The notes beneath the pieces were generated by a model. The model made no database searches. It was not told the origin of the DNA and saw nothing but the letters and a program-made list of their open reading frames with translations. 21,384 nucleotides of DNA from Candidatus Omnitrophota bacterium (GTDB taxonomy: Bacteria > Omnitrophota > Gorgyraeia > Duberdicusellales > 4484-171), in contig QNCE01000009.1 in the NCBI GenBank assembly GCA_003644405.1, positions 1-21,384 on the forward strand. The letters are read 5' to 3'. The position numbers and the translations under genes were made by a program. This document shows, in pieces, positions 1-7,952 of this stretch (the first letter of the stretch is position 1; the number at the start of each line of letters is the position of its first letter).

Positions 1-75
1 AACTACTAGAACAGTTAAAAGTACCAAAATCCCTACCACAATCATAACTTCTACCAGAGTAAAATTATCCTTCAT
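1..75 (-). CDS. Type IV prepilin-like protein, N-terminus only (cut by window edge)
   Basis: The first 25 codons are visible and begin MKDNFTLVEVMIVVG, the class III signal of type IV pilins and pseudopilins. There is a very short leader, then Phe at +1, Glu at +5, and a long hydrophobic helix running off the window. Such proteins are cut by PilD-type prepilin peptidase, N-methylated and assembled into pili. The start is fixed by a TAA two codons upstream in the same frame. The gene begins 9 nt after the pilC stop and is the last visible gene of the operon. Odd: the residue before the cleavage point is Asn (MKDN|FTLVE), whereas Gly is almost invariant there. Whether it is a major pilin, minor pilin or pseudopilin cannot be told. 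Confidence 0.8.
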   Translation of the reverse strand, partial: MKDNFTLVEVMIVVGILVLLTVLVV

Positions 76-84
76 CTTTTAAAG

Positions 85-1290
85 TCATCTTCCTAAAAGT
101 TGAGTTATTTTTATAATGGGTAAAAATAGAGCAACTACAATACCTCCGATAACTATCCCCAAGAATGCTATAACAATAGGTTCGATTAAACTAGTAAGCC
201 CGGAAATTACCGCATCAGTCTGCTCCTCATAGAACTGAGCAATCTTAGAAAGCATCTCCTCCAATTTCCCACTCTTTTCTCCTACAGCAATCATCCGTAT
301 CACCATAGGAGGAAAAACTTCGCTTTCTTCCAGAGGTTTAGAAATAGGAATGCCTTCTTGAATCGCTTTTTTAGAATTAACTACTGCCTCCTCAATAATT
401 TTATTTCCACTGGTTTTGCCTACGATATCCAAAGTAGTAGTAATATTTACTCCACTTTTCATCAGAGTAGCAAAGGTGCGAGAAAATTTAGCAATACTAA
501 TCTTTCTTACTATATCTCCTAAGATAGGAAGATTTAAAAGAAATTTGTGATACATTTTCTTTCCCTTAGGAGTAGAGATGTATCTGTAGAAAGCAACCAG
601 TGCAATAATAAAAACTCCTATCAAGTAGAGAACATTTTTCCTCACTAACTCAGCAAAACCAATCAGGAGCTGAGTAGGAAGAGGTAAATCTCCTCCTAAA
701 GTATCAAATATTCCCTTAAAGGTAGGGATAATTTTAAAGATAAGGAAACTACTTATCCCTATAGCCATTATTACTACAATAGCAGGGTAGGTTAAACTGG
801 AAATAATCTTTTTTCTTAAGGCATTCGCCTTCTCTAAATACAGAGATAATCTATTCAGTATTTGAGGTAAGTTCCCTGAAGTCTCTGCAGCCTCTACCAT
901 GCTTACATAAATTTCAGGAAACACCTTAGGATGTTTTGCTAAACTGGAAGCTAAGGACGCTCCCTCCCTTAACTCCTTCAGAATATCCTCCAAGACTGCC
1001 TTAAAATAAGGATTAGTAGTTTGTTGCCAAAGAATATCTAAAGCTCCTACCACAGGAATACCGCTCTCTATTAAAGTAGTAAGCTGTCGAGAAAAGACCA
1101 CCAATTCATCAACTTTAACTCTCCCTCCTCTTTTTTTCGGGGTAACTTTTTTCTTTTCTTCTTTAAGGGATAAAATGATATTACCTTGAGAGTGAAGGTA
1201 TTCTAAAGCCTTCTCTTTAGACTCCGCTTCTAACCCCCCCCTTACAGTTTTACCCTCCTTTGTCCTTACTGTATAAGAGAAAAAAACCAT
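85..1290 (-). CDS. pilC: Type IV pilus inner-membrane platform protein PilC
   Basis: At 401 residues this is full length for the PilC/GspF family, the polytopic platform in the inner membrane on which the PilB ATPase acts to add or remove pilin subunits. Two T2SSF repeats are visible (about residues 62-190 and 265-393), each with a GEKSGxL-like motif (AAETSGNLPQIL near 134-145, GEKSGKLEEML near 337-347). Hydrophobic segments lie near 168-190, 220-237 and 371-393. The start ATG follows AGGAGG, and the gene begins 7 nt after pilB. The next gene downstream is a prepilin, the normal order for a type IV pilus cluster. A type II secretion GspF cannot be strictly excluded, but no other gsp genes are seen. 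Confidence 0.93.
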   Translation of the reverse strand: MVFFSYTVRTKEGKTVRGGLEAESKEKALEYLHSQGNIILSLKEEKKKVTPKKRGGRVKVDELVVFSRQLTTLIESGIPVVGALDILWQQTTNPYFKAVLEDILKELREGASLASSLAKHPKVFPEIYVSMVEAAETSGNLPQILNRLSLYLEKANALRKKIISSLTYPAIVVIMAIGISSFLIFKIIPTFKGIFDTLGGDLPLPTQLLIGFAELVRKNVLYLIGVFIIALVAFYRYISTPKGKKMYHKFLLNLPILGDIVRKISIAKFSRTFATLMKSGVNITTTLDIVGKTSGNKIIEEAVVNSKKAIQEGIPISKPLEESEVFPPMVIRMIAVGEKSGKLEEMLSKIAQFYEEQTDAVISGLTSLIEPIVIAFLGIVIGGIVVALFLPIIKITQLLGR

Positions 1291-1297
1291 ACTCCTC

Positions 1298-2986
1298 CTA
1301 ACCTGCTACCCTTAAAACTTCCTCTAAACTCGATACCCCCTCAATACATTTTATAAACCCATCTTCTTTTAGTGAGCTAAAATCGCGATGCTTGCGGGCA
1401 TAATTAGTTAACTCCTCTTCACTAGCTCTCTTTGCCACCATCTCTCTTAAACTATCATCTAAGGAAAAAACTTCTAAAAGTGCTGTCCTCCCCCTATAGC
1501 CAGTATAATGACAGAACTCACAGCCCTTACCCTTATATAACTTCCCTGAAAAAGGAGGAAAGTTAATTCTCTTTAATAACTCCTTATCGGGTTTATACTC
1601 CTCCTTACACTTGGGGCAGACTCTTCTTGTTAGCCTCTGAGCAGTAGAAGCGATTAAAGAAGAAGCCACCAAAAATGGCTCCACTCCCATATCCACTAAC
1701 CGAGTAATTGCTCCCACAGAGTTATTGGTATGCAAGGTAGAAAATATCAATTCTCCTGTAAGAGAAGCTTTAATAGCAATATCAGCAGTTTCTGAGTCTC
1801 GAATTTCTCCTACCATTATTACATCAGGAGACTGACGTAATACACTCCTTAAACAGGAAGCAAAGGTAAGGCCGATTTCAGGATTTACTTGAATTTGGGT
1901 AATGCCCTCTATTTGATACTCCACAGGATCCTCTATAGTGATAATACTTTTGTCCGGAGTATTTAGTTGGGTGATTACTGAATAAAGGGTGGTAGACTTA
2001 CCACTACCCGTAGGGCCAGTAACAAGAATTATGCCAAAGGGGGCTTTTAAGGCTTCTTCGAATAACTTTAAAGGTCTGGGGGAAAAACCTAAGTTTTTGA
2101 GCCCCAAGGAGAGACTCTCTTTATCTAAAACCCTTAGCACTATTTTCTCTCCGAAATCAGTGGGAAGAGAGGAAACCCTAAAATCTATCTCCCTATTTTC
2201 AAATTTTATTTTAAATCTTCCATCCTGAGGAACCCTGAACTCAGTAATATTTAAAGAAGACATAATCTTCAGTCTCGCCAAAATAGCATTTTGATTAATC
2301 TTAGGAAGACTCAAACCATGATGAAGAACTCCATCTATCCTATACCTTATAGATAAATCTTTTTCTGTAGGCTCTATATGGATATCGGAAGCCCTCCTCT
2401 TCAATCCTTCGTAGATAATCAAATCCACCACTCTTATAATAGGAGGAAGGTTACTTTCCTTAATAACTTTCTCTAAACTCTCCTCTCCCTTATAAGAGAC
2501 CTCTTGAACATCTGCATCTTGCGGAGCTTCTTCTAAGAGAGGGGAAATCTTTTCTTGAGAATAAAGCTCATCTAGAAATCTTATAATCTCCTCTTCCTTC
2601 GCCAATACTAACTCCACTCTGTCTAAGGAGCAAGCCATCTTTATATCATCAATGGCTACAACGTCCAGAGGATTAGCTGTAGCTAAGGTTAATACCTCTC
2701 CTATCTTAGATATGGGAAATACTTTATATTTAAAGGCTAACTCTTTGGGTATTATCTCCTTATTTTCTGAAGAAACTTTATATTTTCCCAAATCAAAAAA
2801 GGGAATCTTAAGCTCCTTAGAGAAAATAAGTAAAATCTCTTCTTCGTTGACTATGTTATTCTTAATAAGATTTTCTTTCAGTTGATAGATATTCTTTGAT
2901 TCTTTATTAATCCTATCTAGAATACTCTTATCTATCCCTTTTCTTTCTACAACATCCTTAAGTATTCTTTCTCTTAAAGACTCCAT
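1298..2986 (-). CDS. pilB: PilB/GspE-type assembly ATPase, copy 1 (adjacent to pilC)
   Basis: This 562-residue secretion ATPase should form a cytoplasmic hexamer powering pilus extension through PilC. The N-terminal T2SSE/MshEN-like domain (about 1-140) is strongly degenerate and keeps no RLG motif. The ATPase domain has Walker A GPTGSGKS (324-331), an Asp box around IEDPVEY (351-357), Walker B VIMVGEIRD (389-397), and a His box LHTN (418-421). The zinc tetracysteine of the PilB/GspE class is complete (C457, C460, C489, C492), which separates it from PilT retraction ATPases. The stop is TAG, 7 nt before pilC. It lies 17 nt downstream of a second, clearly related ATPase gene, so this is a tandem paralogue pair. 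Catalytic residues look intact. Confidence 0.93.
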   Translation of the reverse strand: MESLRERILKDVVERKGIDKSILDRINKESKNIYQLKENLIKNNIVNEEEILLIFSKELKIPFFDLGKYKVSSENKEIIPKELAFKYKVFPISKIGEVLTLATANPLDVVAIDDIKMACSLDRVELVLAKEEEIIRFLDELYSQEKISPLLEEAPQDADVQEVSYKGEESLEKVIKESNLPPIIRVVDLIIYEGLKRRASDIHIEPTEKDLSIRYRIDGVLHHGLSLPKINQNAILARLKIMSSLNITEFRVPQDGRFKIKFENREIDFRVSSLPTDFGEKIVLRVLDKESLSLGLKNLGFSPRPLKLFEEALKAPFGIILVTGPTGSGKSTTLYSVITQLNTPDKSIITIEDPVEYQIEGITQIQVNPEIGLTFASCLRSVLRQSPDVIMVGEIRDSETADIAIKASLTGELIFSTLHTNNSVGAITRLVDMGVEPFLVASSLIASTAQRLTRRVCPKCKEEYKPDKELLKRINFPPFSGKLYKGKGCEFCHYTGYRGRTALLEVFSLDDSLREMVAKRASEEELTNYARKHRDFSSLKEDGFIKCIEGVSSLEEVLRVAG

Positions 2987-3003
2987 AAGTTGCTTTTTAA
3001 GTT

Positions 3004-4713
3004 TTACCCAATCTCTTCTCCAGTAGTTTTTAGGACTTCTTCTAAACTAGTTAATCCTTTCTCTACTTTTCGTATCCCGTTCTCTCGCAAAGTTTTCATT
3101 CCTCCTTTTCTTGCTTCTTTCTTAAGAGTATGCTCATCAGCAGAAATACTTATCAACCTCCTGATTTGAGAATCCACATGTAAATACTCTCCCAAAGCTA
3201 ATCTTCCTCTATATCCCTGGTTAAAACAAGACTTACATCCCTTAGGTTTGTAAATAGTAGCATCGGGAGAAATCTTATACTTCTCTTTCAAGGAACTGCT
3301 AAGTTTGCTTTCCTCGCGACAATGAGGACATAACTTCCTTATTAACCTCTGAGCAAGAACACCGATAAGAGTGGAAGACAAAAGAAAAGGCTCAACCCCC
3401 ATATTTATAAGACGAGTTACCGAACCAACTGCAGTAGTGGTATGAAGTGTAGATATAACCAGGTGTCCTGTTAAAGCAGCTTTAATAGCAATATCTACGG
3501 TATCAAAATCTCTAATCTCACCCACCATTATTACATCAGGATCCTGTCTTAGTATAGAACGGAGAGCGTTGGCAAAGGTGAGTCCTACCTCATAGTTAAC
3601 ATTAACCTGATTTATCCCAAGAAGTTGATACTCTATAGGGTCTTCTACAGTAATAATATTTTTTTCCGGAGTATAGATGTACCTTAAAATAGAGTAAAGG
3701 GTGGTGGTTTTACCACAGCCTGTAGGACCACATACTAAAATCATTCCACAAGAAGAAGCGGAATCAATCTTCAACTGAGAAATTAAACTTTCTTCAAATC
3801 CTAAACTATCTAAGTCTAATAACCCTTGAGATTTATCTAAAACACGAAGAACAACTTTCTCTCCCAAAACTGAAGGAAGAATGGAAACACGAAAATCCAC
3901 CTCTCTACCCAAAATATTCATACGGAACCTTCCATCCTGAGGAAGGCGATGTTCAGTAATATTCAAATTGGCTATAACCTTTATTCGAGAAACAACAAAC
4001 TCATGCATCTTTCGGGAGAAAGATTCTATCTCTCTTAACACCCCATCTACTCTAAAGCGTATACGAGAGCTTTTAGACAAAGGTTCTATAAGCACATCGG
4101 AGGCTTTCTCTTCTACCGCTCTCTTTAAAATATAGTTGGAAAATTTAATTACTGGAGCTTCTTCTAAAGAACGCAAAATCTCCTCATCTTTTACTGCTTC
4201 TTTTTCTTCCTTTATTACCTCTATAGAACCAATTTCACTGTTCTTTATTATCTCTTCTACCGTATCAACAAGGGATTTTCTGTAGTTATTATCTATTGCT
4301 TCTTTAATTTCACTTCTTAGTGCTACCACAGGATTTATCTGACACTTAGTGATTCTTTCTAAATCATCTAAAGCTACCACATTTAAAGGGTCAGCCATAG
4401 CTACAGAGAGAACATTCCCTATCCTTCCAATAGGAATTAACTGATACTTTACAGCAACTTCTTGAGGAATAAGTTTTAATACTTGGGAAGGAATGTTTAA
4501 ATTCAGAACTTTTATAGGGGGTGTAGAAAGGTATGCGGAAAGAAGAAGCAAAAGTTTCTTTTCATCTATGTATCCAAGACTCAAAAAAGCTTCGTTTAAA
4601 GAACATCCCTTCTCCTTTTGAAACCTTATAGCCTCCTCCAGTTGTTTTTGGGTAATTTCTCCTTTCTCCAAAAGAACTTGAGGGAAACTTTTTTTTAACT
4701 TCTCACTCTCCAT
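3004..4713 (-). CDS. pilB: PilB/GspE-type assembly ATPase, copy 2
   Basis: This 569-residue paralogue of the neighbouring ATPase has the same domain order. An N-terminal MshEN-like domain consists of two 24-residue motifs at about 9-32 and 38-61 separated by 5 residues, but Ser replaces the first Arg of each RLG motif. The ATPase has Walker A GPTGCGKT (329-336, with Cys in place of the usual Ser), Asp box VEDPIEY (356-362), Walker B VIMVGEIRD (394-402), His box LHTT (423-426), and zinc cysteines C462, C465, C493 and C496. The start overlaps the end of the upstream MshEN gene by 11 nt and has no clear Shine-Dalgarno sequence, so translational coupling is likely. All catalytic motifs are present. 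No PilT is in the window. Confidence 0.9.
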   Translation of the reverse strand: MESEKLKKSFPQVLLEKGEITQKQLEEAIRFQKEKGCSLNEAFLSLGYIDEKKLLLLLSAYLSTPPIKVLNLNIPSQVLKLIPQEVAVKYQLIPIGRIGNVLSVAMADPLNVVALDDLERITKCQINPVVALRSEIKEAIDNNYRKSLVDTVEEIIKNSEIGSIEVIKEEKEAVKDEEILRSLEEAPVIKFSNYILKRAVEEKASDVLIEPLSKSSRIRFRVDGVLREIESFSRKMHEFVVSRIKVIANLNITEHRLPQDGRFRMNILGREVDFRVSILPSVLGEKVVLRVLDKSQGLLDLDSLGFEESLISQLKIDSASSCGMILVCGPTGCGKTTTLYSILRYIYTPEKNIITVEDPIEYQLLGINQVNVNYEVGLTFANALRSILRQDPDVIMVGEIRDFDTVDIAIKAALTGHLVISTLHTTTAVGSVTRLINMGVEPFLLSSTLIGVLAQRLIRKLCPHCREESKLSSSLKEKYKISPDATIYKPKGCKSCFNQGYRGRLALGEYLHVDSQIRRLISISADEHTLKKEARKGGMKTLRENGIRKVEKGLTSLEEVLKTTGEEIG

Positions 4714-5146
4714 AGTATTTTTTTATAGCATTTCTTATGTCTGTAGGAGTACTTATAAAAGCTTGCACCTCTAGATGAGTGAGGTCTTCTATATCTTCTA
4801 TTGCTTCCAAGTTTAAGGGATTTGCCATTACTACTGTAAGTGTATCTCCTATTCTATCTAATGGAATAAGACAATAATGAGAGGCAATATTCTTAGGAAC
4901 GAGTTTTATTACTTCTTGAGAAATCTCATAACTATCTAAAGGTAGATAGGCAAAACCATACTGATAAGATAAACATTGGGCAATCTCCTCTTCACTAGCA
5001 AAACCTAACTTTACAATTATCTCCCCAACCAAACCTCCATCTTGAGTCTGAACTTTTAAAGCCTCGTTAAGCTGTTCTTTAGTAATAATTCTCTTCTCTA
5101 CAAGAATTTCTCCTAAGAGTTTATTTATCTTCTTACCTATCCTCAT
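4703..5146 (-). CDS. Stand-alone MshEN (T2SSE N-terminal) domain protein
   Basis: This 147-residue protein consists only of the domain that normally caps PilB/GspE/MshE ATPases. Two 24-residue MshEN motifs are at residues 10-33 and 39-62 with the canonical 5-residue spacer, followed by the conserved second half (LIPLDRIGDTLTVVMANPLN, 93-112). In MshE-type proteins these motifs (RLG...L...L..Q) bind cyclic-di-GMP. Here both leading Arg residues are Leu (LLG, LVG) and the first-motif Gly is Arg, while the Leu and Gln positions are kept, so ligand binding is doubtful. It overlaps the GGDEF gene by 14 nt upstream and the pilB copy by 11 nt downstream. Inference: an adaptor or regulator that pairs with the ATPases. 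A gene split from a longer ATPase is less likely because its own ATPase neighbour already has this domain. Confidence 0.85.
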   Translation of the reverse strand: MRIGKKINKLLGEILVEKRIITKEQLNEALKVQTQDGGLVGEIIVKLGFASEEEIAQCLSYQYGFAYLPLDSYEISQEVIKLVPKNIASHYCLIPLDRIGDTLTVVMANPLNLEAIEDIEDLTHLEVQAFISTPTDIRNAIKKYYGE

Positions 5147-6467
5147 TATCTTCTAAGTGACTAAAAGCATAACTAATAAGCTTCTGAGCTTCATCTCCAT
5201 CTACAGGATTCTCTGCTACAGAGGATGAAAATTTAGGTTTCAGTTTCTCTTCCTTAAAATAACTGTTTAACCTTTCTATAATATTCACTCCTGTATACTG
5301 AGATTGTCTCTTATTTCTCTCTATGAGGATAACAGCTAAAGTATCTTCCTCTATACGTGCAGGAATATCTATGGGTCTTAAACTCTCTTTAAACACTTCT
5401 CCTATCTTCTTTAGTATCCTCTCTCCTTCTAACACTCCAAAATTACTTTGGATTTCTCTATAGTTAGTTATCTTTACAAGAAGCAGTCCACAAGGTCTTT
5501 GATAGGTAGTGGCTCTTCTAATTTCTTCATTTAGCCTTGTTTGAAGATACTTTTTATTGTAAAGACCTGTTAAAGGGTCGTAAATCTCTAGATCTTTAAC
5601 TACCCTATAAAGCCTCCGATGTTCCCATATTAGAACAATACTCTTAGAAAGTGTTTCTATCAACTCTATATCTTCAGAGGAGAAAGAAAATCCATAAAGG
5701 TTATTTCCTCCTACAAAAACACCTACTACTTCTCCTTTAAACTGAAGAGGGAAAACAAAAAGGTTCCTTAATCCTAAGCTCTCTCTTAAAAACAGAATAC
5801 TTTCTCGATGATGTTTTTCATCTAAAAGAAGGAGACTTTTAGCAGTAAATAAATCCTTGTATTTTTTCTTAAAAATCTCTAAGCTCCCATCATATTCAAA
5901 AAAGTACTCTAGATCCCAACCTTGTTTCTCTTCCTTTATAAATAAGAGATTTGCTTTACTTAGCTTTAGAGCTTCTCTTACTCTCTCTAAAACAACACCG
6001 AACGCCTGTCTATGTTCTCCTCGTGAGATAAAGGAATGTATCTGAGTAACCGTGGAGAGAATATTTATCTTTTTTGCTAACTCTTTATTTAATGTTTCAA
6101 TTCTGCTACTTAGATCTTTAAGTTCTTCTAAACTACTTTTAACTTTTGAGGAAATGAGTTTAAATGCAGTCTCTAAACCTTCTACCTCATCTCTAACTGT
6201 TAAATCTTTAGCTAATCTTTCTTCCCCCAATTCCTTTAAAGTTAATTGCGACTCGGAATGAATTCTCAAAATTGAAAACAAAACTTCTAACGCTATTATC
6301 CATCCCAGAAATACAATCAACCCCAGAATAAGAAGAACAGCTCTAGAGATGTAGTAGTTATAGATATAACATACAAACACCAGAGAGGGAATAACAGTAA
6401 TTAAAATAACTGCTATAGCGATGCGTCGTTTTAGGTTTACCCCTTTTAACGATAACTTCCTATCCAT
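5133..6467 (-). CDS. Membrane GAF-GGDEF protein with degenerate cyclase site
   Basis: The 444-residue protein has two N-terminal membrane segments (about 16-36 and 42-66), a linker and coiled coil (75-140), a GAF-like sensor region (about 145-285) and a GGDEF domain (295-440). The GGDEF domain opens with the canonical DPLTGLYNKKYL (297-308). The catalytic loop that should read RYGGDEF reads RIEEDTL (371-377): both glycines of the active site are Glu and the catalytic Glu is Thr. The domain should therefore not make cyclic-di-GMP. It may sense GTP or cyclic-di-GMP, or act through protein contacts. It starts 9 nt after the PadR gene and runs into the MshEN gene, placing a signalling protein directly ahead of three MshEN-bearing pilus genes. 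The start ATG has a GA-rich upstream stretch rather than a clean Shine-Dalgarno. Confidence 0.87.
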   Translation of the reverse strand: MDRKLSLKGVNLKRRIAIAVILITVIPSLVFVCYIYNYYISRAVLLILGLIVFLGWIIALEVLFSILRIHSESQLTLKELGEERLAKDLTVRDEVEGLETAFKLISSKVKSSLEELKDLSSRIETLNKELAKKINILSTVTQIHSFISRGEHRQAFGVVLERVREALKLSKANLLFIKEEKQGWDLEYFFEYDGSLEIFKKKYKDLFTAKSLLLLDEKHHRESILFLRESLGLRNLFVFPLQFKGEVVGVFVGGNNLYGFSFSSEDIELIETLSKSIVLIWEHRRLYRVVKDLEIYDPLTGLYNKKYLQTRLNEEIRRATTYQRPCGLLLVKITNYREIQSNFGVLEGERILKKIGEVFKESLRPIDIPARIEEDTLAVILIERNKRQSQYTGVNIIERLNSYFKEEKLKPKFSSSVAENPVDGDEAQKLISYAFSHLEDNEDR

Positions 6468-6476
6468 TCTTCTTCT

Positions 6477-7001
6477 CTATACCTCCCCTTCCTTTATTGC
6501 CTTTATCATATCTTTGAGAAACCCTTTTTCCGCCCCTGCTAATTTTAAATGATGTTGAATGAGAAGAAGTAAGTTTTTGGGGGCATTTTTAAATTCATTT
6601 TTTTTCTTTATAAGCCACTTTCTCACCCTCTCTAAAAACCTCAACCTTACACGAAGGAGAAGTTTAATCTCTTCCTTACTGAGAAAAGATAAAAAATAGA
6701 GAGGAATATCTAAATCGATAAAGGGGCGTTTCTGAGACAATAAAGCTTTTCTGCAGAGAGATAAAAATTCTTTCTCTCCCTTAGGAGTGATAAAGTAAAC
6801 ATATTTTCTAAGCTGTTTTTCTCCTTTTAACATTTTCTTCTTTATAAATCCCTCTTTTTCCATTTTCTTTAAAGGATAGTAGATGGAATGAGTGTCCAAA
6901 TCGGTAAATATTTTTAGGTCTTTTTCTATAAATTTTTTAATATCGTAACCTGAGGAGGGTTTATTTTTAAGGAGGCCTAAAATAACGAGTTTTTGAATCA
7001 T
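6477..7001 (-). CDS. PadR family transcriptional regulator
   Basis: The 174-residue protein begins with a PadR-type winged helix (about 1-80): LGLLKNKPSSGYDIKKFIE, the IYYPLKKMEKEGFI recognition region, and the wing ending near YVYFITPKGEKEFL. A lysine-rich helical C-terminal half (about 90-170) resembles the Vir_act_alpha_C dimerisation domain. PadR proteins are usually ligand-responsive repressors, often autoregulated. The ATG overlaps the accA stop by 4 nt (ATGA), so the two are translationally coupled. Its ligand and target are unknown. The divergent promoter region at 9225-9391, which drives its own operon, is one place to look for its operator. Confidence 0.85.
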   Translation of the reverse strand: MIQKLVILGLLKNKPSSGYDIKKFIEKDLKIFTDLDTHSIYYPLKKMEKEGFIKKKMLKGEKQLRKYVYFITPKGEKEFLSLCRKALLSQKRPFIDLDIPLYFLSFLSKEEIKLLLRVRLRFLERVRKWLIKKKNEFKNAPKNLLLLIQHHLKLAGAEKGFLKDMIKAIKEGEV

Positions 7002-7948
7002 TCTTTAAAGATTCCTATTCTTCGATATTTATCGTACCTATTCTTTAGAAGGGTATCTAGATCTATCTCGGTAAGGAGGGTAAGATTTCTTATGAGAGCT
7101 TCCTTCAAGTTATCTGCTGCCTCCTGATAATTACGATGCGCTCCTCCCTCAGGCTCAGGGATAATCTCATCTACTATTTTAAACCTTATAAGATCTTGGG
7201 CGGTAAGCCGCAAAGTTTCTGCTGCCTGGGGAGCTTTTTTAGCATCTTTCCATAGAATTGCTGCGCACCCTTCAGGAGAAATAACTGAGTAGTAAGCATA
7301 TTCCATAATCAATACTTTATCTCCTACTCCGATTCCCAAAGCACCACCACTACCTCCTTCGCCAATTACTGCTACAACTATAGGGGTATGTAAGGTAAAC
7401 ATCTCTCGAATGTTCTCAGCTATAGCCTGAGCCTGACCTCTTTCCTCAGCCCCTATCCCTGGGTAAGCTCCTGGAGTATCAATAAAGCAAATTATAGGAA
7501 GAGAAAATTTTTCTCCTAACTTCATAATTCTCAGTGCCTTACGATATCCCTCAGGATGAGCACAGCCAAAGTTTCTTTCAATATTCTCTTTAGTATCCTT
7601 TCCCTTCTGATGACCCACCACTACAACTTTAAACCTATCTAAAGAAGCTATACCACAAACGATAGCTTTATCATCTCCATAGAGTCTATCTCCATGTAAT
7701 TCCAGAAAATCTTCCATCAGAAACTCTATATAATCTAAAGTTGTAGGTCTCTGAAAATGACGGGCAATCTGAACTTTCTGCCAAGGAGTAAGGTTAGAGT
7801 AAATATTTTTTTTTAAACTTCTTAACTTATCTTTTAGCTTCTCTATTTCTGAAGAAAGGTCTATTTGTTTTGTAGCAGAGAACTCTGTTAACTCTTTTAT
7901 CTTATTTTCCAGCTCCACTATTGGCTTTTCAAAATCCCAGTATTGCAT
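6998..7948 (-). CDS. accA: Acetyl-CoA carboxylase carboxyltransferase subunit alpha
   Basis: This 316-residue, full-length AccA carries out, together with AccD, transfer of the carboxyl group from biotin on AccB to acetyl-CoA, giving malonyl-CoA for fatty-acid synthesis in the cytoplasm. The helical N-terminal segment contains WQKVQIARHFQRPT (56-69), followed by ELHGDRLYGDD (83-93), IICFIDTPGAYPGIGAEERG (152-171) and GEGGSGGALGIGVGD (196-210), then SPEGCAAILWKD (224-235), all hallmarks of the alpha subunit. The start lies 4 nt after the L,D-transpeptidase stop without a Shine-Dalgarno sequence. accD is not in the window. Being inside a unit that ends in pilus genes is unusual and may just reflect genome compaction. 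Confidence 0.96.
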   Translation of the reverse strand: MQYWDFEKPIVELENKIKELTEFSATKQIDLSSEIEKLKDKLRSLKKNIYSNLTPWQKVQIARHFQRPTTLDYIEFLMEDFLELHGDRLYGDDKAIVCGIASLDRFKVVVVGHQKGKDTKENIERNFGCAHPEGYRKALRIMKLGEKFSLPIICFIDTPGAYPGIGAEERGQAQAIAENIREMFTLHTPIVVAVIGEGGSGGALGIGVGDKVLIMEYAYYSVISPEGCAAILWKDAKKAPQAAETLRLTAQDLIRFKIVDEIIPEPEGGAHRNYQEAADNLKEALIRNLTLLTEIDLDTLLKNRYDKYRRIGIFKE

Positions 7949-7952
7949 AATT

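Noticed and set aside
1989..2885. Plus-strand open frames antisense to pilB (1989-2228, 2652-2885)
   Set aside because: They mirror a strongly conserved ATPase on the other strand, have no ribosome-binding site or promoter, and show no protein family features.
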